Shown: positions 48,703-62,396 of the stretch, piece after piece | How the letters are laid out: every line of letters begins with the position of its first letter | Position numbering within the stretch: the first letter of the stretch is position 1 | Source of the DNA: Diprion similis | Lineage: Eukaryota > Arthropoda > Insecta > Hymenoptera > Diprionidae | Length of the DNA stretch: 64,000 nt | Assembly: GCF_021155765.1 (NCBI RefSeq) | Contig: NC_060115.1 | Span: 10,272,493-10,336,492, forward strand | Direction of reading: 5' to 3' | The notes under the pieces: generated by a model | Seen by the model: only the letters and a program-made list of their open reading frames with translations | The model's database searches: none | What the model was told of the DNA's origin: nothing | Position numbers and translations under genes: made by a program

Positions 48703-51700
48703 ATGGAGGATAAAAGTCAGGTTGTAGAACCGAAGGGTAAAAAAGAGGATGTTCTCGACAAGGATGCAAAGTCTAAGAGGTAAGTGACGCTCGTTCGGGC
48801 GTCGAATAAACCCCCGAACTCAATCTCATTTAACGCTTAATCGTCAGCCCGCTTTCACTGTCACATATTGACGCTGGAAGGCCAGACCGGCCCCTTCCTG
48901 CACGCCTGCATGCCTCGCAGCCACATGACGAACACATTTGATCCTTCCTTGTTTCCCGTGGCCACCACTGACGCCCTGATCGACGACGACATCCTGCTGA
49001 CTATTTGCCCCTCAGTCGTCTCCTCGCACATGCCGAATTGCACCTAAACGCATCTCGTTTCATCCTTGGTTTGTCGGCGAACCGCCCATCCTCGTTTTGA
49101 CAGCAGCAAACATGGGCTGCTGCTGCTAATGACTTGACCAGTCCTTAATTCCTCTTTCCTATCATTTATCCGTCATGCCGTTCGGCGTTATCAGCTCTCC
49201 AACGATACCGGGAAACGATTGATTTTCAACGCCCAACGCTCCTCCGCCGCTTATGATTATAGTCGCATTTCACACTGCTTACAAAGATCGTATAGTTACC
49301 CGAGGATCAAGGTTTTCTTCGCTTTTTCCGCTTCCTGCATTCAACTTCTCAATCTCATTAACCTACGTTAGTTCCGAGAGAGTGCTGCTGCGGACGTGTT
49401 GACGTGGACGAATTTAAACAGTCGCGACAAAAGCTACTGTAATTGAAGAAAAAGAGATTTAAAATTCATCCAAATCCGCTACAGGCTTTTCAACTTCGTC
49501 ACTGACTTCTGCTTCTCTTCTATTACGGCACAAGTAGTTCGCCAAAGCCTAGCCGCAACTCTGAGTGGCAATTCCGCAACCCTTCTGATCTCCCTGAGCT
49601 TATATACGGCCCTATTCTTCCATACTTACCATCCCAAAGTGAATTTCATTTGGGGAAACGGCGACGGTGCTCGAAAGATGAAGAGCCGGGAACCCGAAGC
49701 AATCAAATAATTTAGCACTCAATACAGCGCCGTCTCATCTGGCGCCGCGGCGGTAGACAAAAATAAGGATAATTCTTCCATATCTCGGCTTGTAGATTGT
49801 CTATATCTATCTGCAAATTGAGCGTAAAATTCGGTATCGTATCGCACGATATTTAGCAGCAGCAGCACTCTGTTATGCAATCTGCCTTAGATAACTTGCA
49901 ATAAATCGTAGTGTGTTGTACATAAAAACGTAGAAACCGCGGGGATAGCTAGCGGTGGCGGGACTAACCTAATGATAATTTGATTTGCACAAAAAACAAT
50001 GATGAAACTAGCTCGAAAAGACGAAATCGTAGAAAGAAGAACCTGCAGGCTGCAAACGCACCGGAAAAGGTGGGACAGAACAACGCCGGGGAAACGGAAG
50101 AATCGGAAATGCCGGGGGGCTGCAACATCTCGATAAAAGACATCCAGATGGCTATGGAGGTCTTCAACATGCAGCAGAAACCGGCCAAAACCCAGGAGGA
50201 AGCTCTTCAGAAGCCCTATCAATTCTGGAGCACTCAACCCGTCCCGAAAATGGGTACGCAAGTATAAATTTCTCCACTTCCGGTTTTTGGCCTACGAAAA
50301 TACGTATTCGTCAGAAACATGTGACAAATCGTTGGTGAAAATCAGCGGTGATTTGTATACTGTACTTTTCGTATTTTCAGACGAGAAGATCGTCTGCAAC
50401 GAGCCAATCGAGGCCGACAAGGCCGACATCAGAGCGGAACCCTACTCGTTACCCGCTGGTTTTCAGTGGGACACACTGGCCCTTGACGATCCCCTGGTTT
50501 TGGCCGAATTGTACTCTCTACTATCGGAAAACTACGTCGAGGATGACGATGCTATGTTTAGGTTCGATTACCCGCCGAATTTCATCAAATGGTTAGTATT
50601 AATGAAACGCTGAGTGCAAATGGTTCTCTCTGACTTCGTTTTAATCGGATATTTTCCATTTTCAGGGCGCTCCAGCCGCCCGGATGGCGGAAAGAGTGGC
50701 ATTGTGGTGTTCGCGTTAGTAAAAGCGGACGCTTGGTGGGTTTCATATCAGCAATCCCGGCCACTCTTCGCGTCTACAATCAGTAAGATTATTCGGTACT
50801 ACATATGTAAAAACCTAGTGTTGGATACGGTTGTTTTAAGCATCAGCAGTTAATATTTGTCTCTTCTTTCACGTCAGCTCTCAACGAATGGTGGAAATCA
50901 ACTTTTTGTGTGTTCACAAGAAGCTCAGGTCGAAGCGAGTAGCTCCTGTACTAATTCGCGAAATCACACGGAGGGTCAACCTCCAGGGTATATTCCAAGC
51001 CGTGTATACAGCTGGCGTGGTTTTACCTAAACCAGTCAGTACTTGCAGGTAATAGACGACCTAGAGAGATAACTGAGAGTGTTATTGATCTTTGGTGATG
51101 CTGGCTAACGATCAAATTGCAGGTACTGGCACCGATCTCTTAACCCAAAGAAATTGATAGAAGTGAAGTTTTCGCACTTATCGCGCAACATGACAATGCA
51201 GCGTACCCTGAAACTGTACAAATTGCCCGAGACTACCAAGGTCACGGGGTTCAGGAAAATGCTCTACACTGATGTTACACAGGCCCATGAGCTTCTCGGA
51301 CGTGTAGGTAGAATTTAGGACGCGGATTGAATTTTTAAGTTCAGAGAATCCAATCTGATACTACAGTTTCCTTCACTCTTTTTATAAGCTTAATAATCAA
51401 TTCTGGCTAGATCAAAAATATTTGACATTAATACGAGTTATCGATTGTTGCAGTATCTCGAGAAATTTGACTTGGCGCCCGTTTTCTCACTCGAAGAATT
51501 CCAACATTGGTTTCTACCGCAAAACGGTATCGTCGACAGTTTTGTTGTCGAGAATGATGGAAAAGTTACGGACATGGTCAGCTACTACACGTTGCCAAGC
51601 ACAGTGATGCACCATCAAACACACAAGATTCTGAAAGCCGCCTACAGCTTTTACAACGTATCCAGCGTCACTCCGTGGCTTGAATTGATAACCGACGCCC

Positions 51701-52072
51701 TGATCTCCGCTCGTAATGTAAGGTTCATTATATCGTTCAGCTCCGTTTAAATAACGGTCATTGATACCATATTGTGACAGTCGTAGAACACGAAAACGTT
51801 TAAAAAGATGTTTCTCGTGATGATCAGATTTATTCACTACAACCATTTGAAAAAAGTCTTAGTTAACACACCGGGGAAGTAATGACAAGTAACTGTTACG
51901 TATTCTTCTACAGCTTGGTTTCGACGTATTCAATGCTTTGGACCTGATGGACAACAAAGAATTCCTGGAGCCTCTGAAATTCGGTATTGGTGATGGAAAT
52001 TTACAATACTATTTGTATAATTGGCGCTGTCCAAGTATGCCGCCAGGAAAAATTGGATTGGTACTCCAATAG
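48703..52072 (+). CDS. Nmt: glycylpeptide N-tetradecanoyltransferase (N-myristoyltransferase)
   Basis: Transfers myristate from myristoyl-CoA to the N-terminal glycine of cytosolic proteins (EC 2.3.1.97). Exons are 48703-48779, 50012-50253, 50381-50591, 50666-50782, 50878-51048, 51123-51303, 51454-51717 and 51914-52072; phases agree and give 473 residues, normal for animals. A basic Lys/Arg-rich N-terminal region ([10 protein letters not shown]) precedes the catalytic core. Core landmarks are [107 protein letters not shown] and [16 protein letters not shown]. The chain ends in KIGLVLQ, whose C-terminal carboxylate is catalytic in this family. I chose the start at 48703 (A at -3, G at +4). An in-frame ATG at 48565 would add 46 residues. 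The acceptor before exon 2 lacks a good pyrimidine tract. Confidence 0.95.
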
Positions 52073-53403
52073 AAAGAAAAGAGAGTCAAATTTTGAAGGC
52101 CTATAAAATACTTCGTTACTGAAGTAAAGTGTAACACCAGATTCATCGTCAGTCGGTCAACAATCAGCAGGTGATCGGCGTATGCCTGTAGAAACATTGA
52201 GAGTGCCGTTTATAGATAAGACCGTACATTGGGTTTCTTCTTTTTTTTTTCTTTTTTTTTTTTTTTGTTCCTCTTCTTTCCTTATGTAATTTGTTTATAG
52301 TCGATAACAGCGAACGGCAGCAATGGTTTATCAGGCTTTGCTAACTTTGAATGAACAATTTTTTACCGACAGCTTAAAATAATTTTTCGAAGCGTAATTT
52401 GTAGAAATATTCAAGAAATGTCATTTTCTTACGATAATAAATATGTATATGTGTCTAGAAAGCGATCCCGATTCGTATATACTATTTACGTGTCTACATA
52501 TGACATATATGTATGATCATCATCACGATGAAATAAAAATCTAGTTTTCTAATTTTCAACGAACCATAATAAATTAGTATATGTATACAATACGTATAGT
52601 AACAATTGTGGAGATGGCATTCGATCACCTTATGACGCGTAACGTTTGGCCGCTTGTAATATATACTTGAGTATTAGACAATGTAGATAATTAATTATCT
52701 TGATTGATAAGAAAAATTAATAATGAGATGAATAATTCCTAATATTTCCAAACGTCATCGTACAATTTTTTCAGCTCAGTCATTTAATACGTCCGGAATC
52801 TAAATGATACAAAAATGTAACAATTTATTGTTCCTAGGAATGTGGGCGTATTATAATTTTTAAAAAATATATTGAAAAATCAAAATAAATAAAACGTTTT
52901 AAACAAAGAATCACCGTAATTTATTTCCAGGTTTGAAATTATAAATCTCCAAATTATAATTGAAAGATTTTAAACATTCTAGTTATTTACTAATCTATTT
53001 AAATTTTTATTCCATGCGTCTCAAATACAATACGTATACAATAAGTATTATCATATTGTTCTGAATACAAGTCGAGGTTTTTTCTCCTTGACAGCCGAAA
53101 TAATAATAGTTATCATTATGTGCAAGTAGAATTATGCAATTTCATCGAGAATACTATTACAGAAAATGTGTAATTATTCGTCTAAATTCATTCGTGCATA
53201 CAACATATACGTATGCTCTTCATTTTTTCAATGTATAATTTAAAATTTCACTTAGGATATACGTGTACACGAGTGGTTGACGGCAGCGAACGTACGTTTC
53301 CCGCAGAGCATTATAGATAACGTGTTACAACATCTTATTATTTATATCATTGACAAAATTGATCAGCTAAACTTTAACGAAATTAACAATAAATGAAAAA
53401 CTA
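52073..53403. other. convergent 3' spacer between Nmt and the zinc-finger gene
   Basis: AT-rich, no coding exon. The Nmt 3' UTR probably ends after AATAAA at 52436-52441 or 52532-52537. The rest would be the 3' UTR of the zinc-finger gene on the other strand and spacer; I see no clear poly(A) signal for that gene. Confidence 0.6.
52436..52537 (+). promoter_or_regulatory. Nmt poly(A) signals
   Basis: Two AATAAA hexamers (52436-52441 and 52532-52537) lie 364 and 460 bp after the Nmt stop codon, on its strand. Confidence 0.45.
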
Positions 53404-56400
53404 CTAAAAATGTGCTACTCGATACCAATCCAAATCCGGAAGATTGTCGTAGCTGATGACTCGGCAGTTTTCTATCAGTTCCAAATCTGTCTCGGATATC
53501 GAAGTGACCTCCTTAATTTTATCGCCATCTCTATCGACATCCCCGGATCCCGAAATCGGATGACCAACGTCATCGCTCAAGGCGTTCGCCTGCGTCTCGC
53601 TGGGACTCTCTATCATATTAATTTCAATCTGGTCATCTCTCCCACCGGTTCTGCGAATCGCCTGCAGCTAAGTTTCGGGGACGGAAAATATTGGCTTGAG
53701 AAACAATTTTTTTTTTTCCTTTAGCCTTCTTTAACTACTTGTGAGACTTTTTACTTGAACAAAGTCCGTGGACTTGTTATTCCTACTCTGCGGGGAATCT
53801 TCGATCACGATCGTTTCCGGCACGAACCTTTGGTCCGTTTCGGTACTCGACCTCACCTTTAACCATCAATTTTCATTTTTATTCATGCCTATGTGTTTGT
53901 GTGTATGTATGTATTTATGCGATCGCGTTACGCAGCATCGCTAATTCATTGGTATATGTCAATTAGTGTATACGTAGGTATTTACTAAGTCTTGTTAAGT
54001 ACTAACGCGTCGCCAAGTGTTAACAAGATTTTCTCAACCACGTGTTGATTCTTAGCAAAGAAAGATAAGTCTCGTTGTCTGGTTCGGCATTAGAATCGAC
54101 TCTCGTTTCAGGATTTGGCAAAGTTTCCTGAATCTCACTCTCCTGCCCATGGCATTTGCTCACCTCAAAACCGCTTGTTGTCGTCGTATGGTTTGAAGGA
54201 GGTTCGCTCTTCCTCCCAAGTATCTTCACTTCCTTCTTTTGTAATCGTTGGTCGGGAGCCAAAACGGACGTAAACTGGGAACCCGGATACTGGTCATAAC
54301 TGTAGCTGCCGAACATGTTGAAATCCTTGTAAGCATCCCCGTGCCCAAGAATCTTGACCGTCTCGTTCGACCCGGAATTACCAAATTGAACAATCTTCTC
54401 TTGTCCGAGCGCAGTCGTCTTACCGTGATTCTTCGGGCCCAGTATCTTTACTTCCGGTTTAATAATCGCCGTCGTATTGACAAGCAAATCATTACCGTTA
54501 TCAAAATCGGGAAACCGTGGTGCTTTCGAACCGACATCGATGAGCTGGCTTTTAGCGATCGCATGATCGTTCGACGAAAGAATAGCGGCGATGCTGTGGT
54601 CGCTTGGGGAGTTATTCGAAGGTTTGAAGCTCGTGAAGCTGTTGCTGAGGGTCGGCGTGCTTCTCTGAATCAATGGGTTCATTGAATCCGACTGTAGATC
54701 TCGGCCGATCGCCTTGCTCATTGCAGTCTGCAGAGCGTCGTCCTGCAGAGCCAGAATCGGCTGAACCGAGAGGCCGTTAATTGGACTACAGAAATCTTTA
54801 TTGTAGTCGTAAATTTTCTCCTGATCGAACACCGTCGACGTTATGATCGTTCCGTTTGCTGGCCGGACCGTCTCCAGCTGATGCAGACTCTTACCGCCCA
54901 CGATACCGATGTCCTTTTCATCGAGGACCTCGATCCCTTCCATCGGGACACTTTTTAGAGGACCTGACCCGCCTCCGGCGTTTAGGACGGTTATTTGGCC
55001 GCTCGTATCCCCGATTTCCATCCCCTGGTTGTTCGCGCTACAGCCGCGCATGTTCACGACCGATATCGCTTCGGCCTCCTCGCCGTCGAGTATCGTCACG
55101 TCGTGGGAATTCTGAGCCATCAGATCACGCGCCTCGCTGTTCGTCATCACCTCGTAACGTCCGTCTTCCGTCGCTCGCACAAATTGAATTCCACCCTGAG
55201 CCGCCAATTCCAGTAAATCGTTGCAATCTTCTTGCGAATTTTTTTCAACGCCCTCGCTTCGCTGCACCTCACGCTGGTCTAGGCATGAGAACTCGGACTC
55301 GATTGGCTCAATCACACTCTCTGCAGTTCACCAGGAAACAAAGATATATTTTATCATCAGGAGGAATAAAGCAATCATATTCTGCTTATCTGGATTCGCG
55401 TAATTCGCCGCATGTACCTTGCTCCTGACCGGGTCCTGGTGGCTCGATGACGAAGCTGGAGCTGCCGTCGGGCCCGATGTGTTGGGTAACGGTGGCGACG
55501 ACAGGTACTTTGATTTGCACGGCTTTGATACCGTCGAGTTCAGCTAAAGTGGGGCTGAGGCTCATTTTTCCAGCCATACGCAAGTCCTCAGCAGTAGCCG
55601 GTGTCAGCATCTGTTTGTGGGTTTTTGTTGTGTCAATTTTCATTGGTTGGTATTGTTTTTGCAACTTACGTTTTTCTATTTTCAATCTTAATTTTGCACA
55701 GTGGTACGTACTACGTATTGGCAATTAAGTGACGAAATTACGATCTACGTTTCTAACTCTCTACTACTAAGCACGGATGAGTATAATGTATGCATGTAGA
55801 AATGAAGTACTGGCAGTGTGTGAGTGATCTCCGACGCCGAAATGAATGAATCTTCACGGTCGCTGTATTCTTCACATTGCAATTACGATACTTGACAGAA
55901 TTCACTCTATTCTAAGGAATAAAATCGAAGAAATGCTGAATTCCGGGATTTTGGGTGAGCATTGATCAGGGCGTTCTTTTCGAGAAAATCAAATTAAAAT
56001 GTAACGATTTGAAATAAAATTTATGTATTTTCCGAAAAAACAGATGAAACGTTTATAAAAACAAAATTGAAAAAATTTTAACACTTTTAATGTGGTAACT
56101 TGACGATTTTTTAAAAATTAAAACCTGAATTCTACAATTCCATGGAAATCCTTGAAAGCGATGGAGATCAAGTCCGTTTCCTGAGAACAGTTCCAATAAG
56201 TATGAATGTATGTAAGGTTTTATAGAGTCAAAGTCATCGTGAAAGAATGAGAGTATAAAATGGGTGTCGCCTCATAAATCGTCAATTTCGTTGAAACTTT
56301 TTCGAGTAATTGTAAAGCTTGTAAAACACAGCCAGTTTTTCTCTTTCCATTTTATGAGAAAGTTTTGGAGTAACGAATATTCGAACCTTTTCATAGGTAT

Positions 56401-59400
56401 ATCATCCACGTTTAATGTCCTCATAAGATTCGCGGAAATTGCATTTCTTCCGAGCATTTAATATCAGTCCGATTGCGGGATCACTTTTTTTTAAATATTC
56501 TTTGGAACGTAAAGTAGAAATTTTTAAAGATTAAAAATTACAATTTAAGAGTATTGCTTGAGAAATTTATGAAAAGACAATTTACAAGAAGTTCTGCACA
56601 ATCATTATTCACAGATATTTGCGAAAAACTAAATTAGAAAAAACTCGGGGTGTTTCGAACTGCTCCTTATACTTAAAGAATTTAAGTTTCAACCAGATTG
56701 AAAATAGTGAGTTTTGAAATTCGGTGAATTAGGATGCAAGCCTTATAAGTATGGTATGTGTTTAACAACTTCCTGCAACAAAAAAACCTCCAAAAAATTC
56801 CAGGTAAGCTTGAAAGACGTCTATCAATAAAAATGTTGCAACTATTTATCAAGTATCTAGTTGAAAATTTGATTTTTGTGTTGCGAGCGATGCTAAGAAC
56901 TATGCTACTGTCAAATACTTGAACTACATGGAAACGGTCAAGCACAAAACAAAGCAAAAAGTAGTTTTTTTTACATAGACTACCAGCATCTGCGAAATAA
57001 GTAGATCTATAATACGTTGAAAGTACAGGTTGTAAAAAGGATTAAAATACTTGAAACGTGTAGAAAGAAGCAACGTTCAATTAATTACTTGTTTGCAATT
57101 AGCGGCACTTCCGACTTTAACGAGGACCGGAATTCCTTTGGCTGGTTTGAAGAGAGCAAACGGCGTTTGTCCTTCTAAGATAGCGTTTTCCATCGCCTTC
57201 GTCTCGATTTTATCTACAATCAGGCTGCCCGAGTGTAATCCATCCTTTTTCGAATAAAGAAACAGAAAAATGTTAAGATTTTGCTACGTGCTAGTTATGT
57301 TTGCCGTCGAGATACGAGCTAGAAAAAAAACATAAGAGCTATCAAAAAATATAAGCATTATTTTGCACAAATATACCAACGGGCTTTAAATTCTCTTTAT
57401 CGGCTACTGCGTCGATGATCTGCACCGGACGCTCCCCGTTCGACATGGGTACAAGGCTTACGGGTTTGCTGGAAGAAAAATAGCAGTTTGGAAATCGGTC
57501 CGCGGTAGAAATAACTACCTTGCAGGAAGTGATTGTCTCGGAAGGTTTAAGGTATAAAGGAAATGTCGTACTTTTTCTGACCCTCTTCGGTTCCGGCGGC
57601 GTCCTGTAGGACGGCGGGAGCGTTTTGCTGGCGATATTTTATTCCGTGCTTGTACTCCTCGTGGGATCTTAGTGAAAATCGACGGGGGAATTGTTTGCCG
57701 CATATGCCGCATACGTACGGCATTTTCTCCGCGTGGGCGTGAGCCTTTACTTTGTGGCACATCAGGTTCGACATCTGATTGAAACCCTTTCCGCAAATCT
57801 CGCATTTGTACGGTCGTTCGTTTGTGTGGGTGAACACGTGGTTTCGCAAGTTTCCTAAGACGGGACGAAGCATTCCGAATTCTATTATTAATTACTATAT
57901 ACGCAGGTTGCGGTCGGCTTGCGATCCGACGCGAAATAATTGTCTGTATCTAATATACACTCACGTAAAGTACAAGCATATCGTTTCTCTTATTATTCAT
58001 TATTGATCTTATTCCAGCTTTAGTTTTTTTTTAATGCAAAACTGGTTCGCATGATTTTTTTTTCTTTGCCAATCTCTATAGTTCGCTTTCAGAAAGTCAA
58101 ATAAATTTTAGGAAACTCTCAACTTATAGCTGTAAACTTATTTTGATCAAATCCTTATATTTTTCTGATTTCTCAAAAGCGATCAGTAATTTTGCATTAT
58201 TGATTACTGTTCAGCAAATGCTTCACCACTCTTTCCGAAAGTGTCTGAAACTTAGGCTCACCAAATAAAAAATACCTACATTTCTGCCCTTTGACACATT
58301 TCTGAGAAAGCTGTTTGGCTCTATTTTTTATACTATTTGATTCGTGTATTGAAAATTACGGTGGAAGTGAGGATAATTTTTTTTTTGAGATTAGTACAAA
58401 AATTAAAAAAGCATACGAACAAAGTCAGCAATCTGCATCCAGGTTTCTTATGTTACATAAAATTTTAACGTGAAATTCGTACGTAACATTCATGGATAGA
58501 TCGGATAACAGGATGGATAAATGATAGAGGTATATAGGAACTGTTACCTTTTTGGTGAAAACCCTTCCCACACAAATGACATTTATGGGGTTTATGTTCA
58601 GAGTGAGTCTTGCGGTGGGAAATCAAGGTGGATACTCTAAAACGTTGAAGAAATCAAAGGGTTAGAGAGGAGCGAATTTCCGTTACGTGAAATTGTTAAT
58701 AAATCGGTAGCGTACAACGCGTATATTTAAATAACCACCACCTGTTGAACGTCTTTTTGCAAAACTCGCAAACGTAGGGACGGGCATCGCTGTGAATCGC
58801 ACGGTGTTGACTCAGGGTGGATAATTGTCTAAACGCTTTGCCGCATGCTTCGCACTTAAAATTTCGCTCGTCCGTGTGAGTCGGCAAGTGTCGCATCAAG
58901 GTGTACTGGTGCCGAAATTCTTTGGAGCCTATTTTTCGATTAAGTTTCATTTTTTTGTCTGAACTTGTTTTTACGCGTGATACGTTTGTTAGTAGAAAAT
59001 GAACGAAACATAAACAAATAAACTTGAAGAAATAAATATTCACCAATCGATTTGCCCCAATATTCAATGTTCTAACGAACGATATTGATTGACTTTGGTA
59101 TACTTACAGATTCCACATTCCCAGATCTTTAACGTTTTTCCGTCTCTCTTAAGGTACTTGACGAAATGTAATCTCGATCGAGGGTCGTCCTTGTCGACGA
59201 GCCGCGGAGCCGATGGGACCTCGTTCATCGGGTGAGAATACATCACGACGTTGTTGTCCTCGTTCGCGTTTTGCTCCAAAATCTTACGATAAAATATAAA
59301 GATTAGTGGAACTAGTAAAGGTATTATAGAAACCTTTCAAAATGCTTTTAAACTATTATTTCCGTTACAGGTTTATTATTCATTCCAATTTAACATGCGA

Positions 59401-61080
59401 TTTGCTAATGATCACACTTGATCATTGATATCTTATGCTGTACCTTGTATTTTATCGTGTCTTTTGCCAGCAGTTTCGTTATCGACCCGTCAACGTTCAT
59501 CACCTCGGATCCGATCGCTGCATCGAGATCCAAACAATCTCCCTAAAAATTGTCAACAAATCAATTCACAGAAGTCGCAATTTTGATTTTTATCTTGAAT
59601 TTTTCCAATTTTTATCATTTCATAGATTTAACTGAATTTTGGTTGTTATTTCTGATATACTATATCAAATATATGATTACTACTATTAGCGTTGTAAATC
59701 TGGCCCCCTTACTTGCATGAGTTGATTGCTGGATCCTGGTTCGCCTGGCATCATCGAAATATCAGTACGCCCATCAGGGCCGACGGTTTCCTCCTTAACG
59801 TACACTTCGTAAACGCTGAAAATATATAGAAAATTTTTTTTCATAAGTAAAATCGTAAATTAGCGCCGGAATACCGACATATTTGTTGTTATACAGATAT
59901 GATGAACGGAATAATCACCTGATAACTTCATCTTGAACCTGACGCGGAAATTGTTGTTGAGGATCGTCGTACGGAGCGTCCCCTGCGACAGACAGAACGA
60001 AAATTTATCCCCAAGAATTATATTTTCGATACATTATTGCATCGAATTTTTCGTTAACTTAGTAATAAATTGCGGAGTTTTAGGTTTACAGAATCGATCC
60101 CCGAAAATTTTGTTCGCTATATAAAAAAGAAAAAAGATAAAGAAAGTCAATGAAAATATCGGTTATACTTCTGCTGCTTATTAGCCAGTTTTTTTTTAGA
60201 ACATTCGGAATTATTTTGTTCGATTATTCATTTCAAATTATGATAAAAGGATCAATCTGTGAAATTCCGCACAACTTTTGTGCATATTTCCGTTGACCGA
60301 AGACTGTTGAAACGGCTAAATTACTTCGAAATGTTCGTAGAGTCCTAGTCTAATTCAGATGTTCGGTAATTTTTATGTTATAATTACAATTTAAAAGAAA
60401 AAAATCTACTGGTGTGGTTCAAATGGTTAATCCATTGAATTTGAAATTATCCAAGAGAAAATGAGCCCAGTTGAAAACGAAAGTCCGTCGCGAGCGAGTT
60501 ATCAATCTGTGTAAGCATGCTTACGTCAAGTTGAAAAAAAATGCAACGCTGCCGTTACCGAACCTGCCGAATGAATCTTTGATTCCGACACGGAGAGGCG
60601 TGTCATTTTGAAATCGAAGAAAGACGGATCGTTTTTGAAGAGGAGACACTAATGGGGTAGGCATTAGTGCATAAGTTGATCGTGACCTACGCCTTTGGCC
60701 ATTGTTGCTCATGGCGGGGATACGAATGGGGAATGAATGCGACATTAAATAGTAAGGGCCTAGCTGTCGGTTCGTCGAAATACAGATCGCAAGGGCAGGA
60801 TGAACGCGCCCCGACGGTGAAAATTCATTTTTTAAACAAAACTAATCAACCCAATCGTAAGCAAGCCAGCAAGAGATACCCACTACTCCGATTTTCCTCG
60901 TTATAGTAAATAAACGAAAACCGCCATATTGGCAGTTCATTTCACAAAAATAAATGCAGCAATGGTAACTAGAAGAGCAAGTTCGCGATGCGGATTATCG
61001 AACGGTTATAGAGATCAGGTAAACGGTACGAAAAATATCAACTCACATGTGTAGCTCTGTAGTAAATTATTGTGACTCAT
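53404..61080 (-). CDS. C2H2 zinc-finger protein with six fingers, 14 exons
   Basis: Exons on -, 5' to 3': 61080-61047, 59982-59919, 59815-59713, 59542-59444, 59282-59108, 58928-58742, 58636-58548, 57854-57572, 57468-57381, 57244-57089, 55610-55418, 55320-54164, 53856-53755 and 53667-53404. All phases agree: 2994 nt, 997 residues. Six C2H2 fingers span about residues 156-320 (CGIC, CEAC, CEFC, CHLC, CEIC and CGIC starts) with TGEKP-like linkers such as THTDERNFK and THTNERPYK. This points to a sequence-specific nuclear DNA-binding protein. The long C-terminal part is polar and probably disordered. It has three EVKILG-type motifs (KPEVKILGPK, NETVKILGHG, KKEVKILGRK) and PETIVIEDSPQ, which fits a SUMO-interaction motif. 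Weak points are the acceptor at 59283 (no pyrimidine tract) and the donor after 57381 (GTTGGT). The orthologue is not identified. Confidence 0.85.
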
Positions 61081-62396
61081 TTTATTGATATTGCAAATAT
61101 CAGTTCGGTCTCACCAGGGTAGTCTGCGCGTCTTGCTACAAAACTGTGCCAACACAACCCTGAAGTTGGCCGTTTGTCATTGGCGTGATCTACGCCCCCG
61201 GTGGTCGATTTATTTAACACAGTGTGTGTTTCTCATAATATAAATCGCGAAGGGTCGTTGACCTACGACTTACGCCAAGGTTTATCACTAGATGACCAAA
61301 CTCGGCAAATACTACGATCTGATATAGGCGAATCACCCTGAAAAAAACAAATTATCGTTGCTTTCATCGGTGTAGATATGACACAAACTTCAATCAATCA
61401 ATGCTATCATGTGTCACGGCTGCATTCGTGGAAATCAGATAAAGCCAATGAGTAATTTCCGTCACCAAATATCACAACATTCCGTATAACCTTAGTCTCT
61501 ACGTCCGAGAGTTCATTGACAAATTTGTCGAAGAAGTAAATACATATTTTGTGGGTAAATACGATACTTCCACTGGTTGTCAATCAATTGTCAATCTTTA
61601 ATTGCGTAAGGTCGAAGGCGAAGCTCGTCGACTGTGTCGATAAGGTAGGATGCGCGAATAATACGCACGCATTTACCGGCCGAGGATACGAAGGTTGCCC
61701 ACAGGCGGAGTGGAAGAATAGTCAATTTCACACTCTCACGAGCGTCGGTGAATTTCGATTCTATTATTTCTCAATTCTTCGTGTTTCCACTTTTGGACGT
61801 CCACTTTAACCTGCGAGGTTATGTCCGTACAGTGGTCCGTGGTCTGTACATCAGTTGAATTTGTGCTACGAAGAACGTATTTGTGCTTTCTAACTAACAA
61901 TAATAATAATAATAATAAATATTGCTCGGATAGTAATATACGAATAGGTGTACGCTGAATTGAATGTAACGTTGTTGAGAAAATATCGTGGATAATAATA
62001 CAAGAAATAACGTGAAATATGAGCATAGCTACGCAAAACCCGATAATAATAAAAATTTCTCATCATAATTCGCCTCTGACACTTGAGCTGGCGCGCAACA
62101 TATAGAGTACCTGTTTAATAATAAATCAAGGTTCGATCTATTCGCCGACTGCGGATAAAAATTCGATGATATATTCCAATACCTTTAGAAACTCAGCCTT
62201 GTTCCAATGTATCCAGCAATAAGTAGTTGGTCCATCGCCGAGTGTTATTATTATTGCACGCTTCACTGCTGTCATTATTATTGTTATTGTGATTTCGTAA
62301 TTTACATATTGTAATCGTATGCTAATTGATTCTTAACATATCTACATACCGCTGCATTATACTTTTCACATTTTTACCTCAGTCTAACGCTGCGAT
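61081..62396. promoter_or_regulatory. divergent promoter spacer between zinc-finger and OTUD7-like genes
   Basis: The start codons at 61080 (-) and 62397 (+) are 1.3 kb apart and point away from each other, so both 5' UTRs and promoters must lie here unless there are further 5' exons. TGATCTACGCC (61186-61196) and TGACCTACGA (61259-61268) match TGACCTACGCC (60683-60693) in intron 1 of the zinc-finger gene. No TATA box is clearly placed for either gene. Confidence 0.5.

Noticed and set aside
61186-61206. CTACGCCCCCGGTGG as a CTCF site
   Set aside because: The core is one base short and mismatched relative to the consensus; not strong enough to call.
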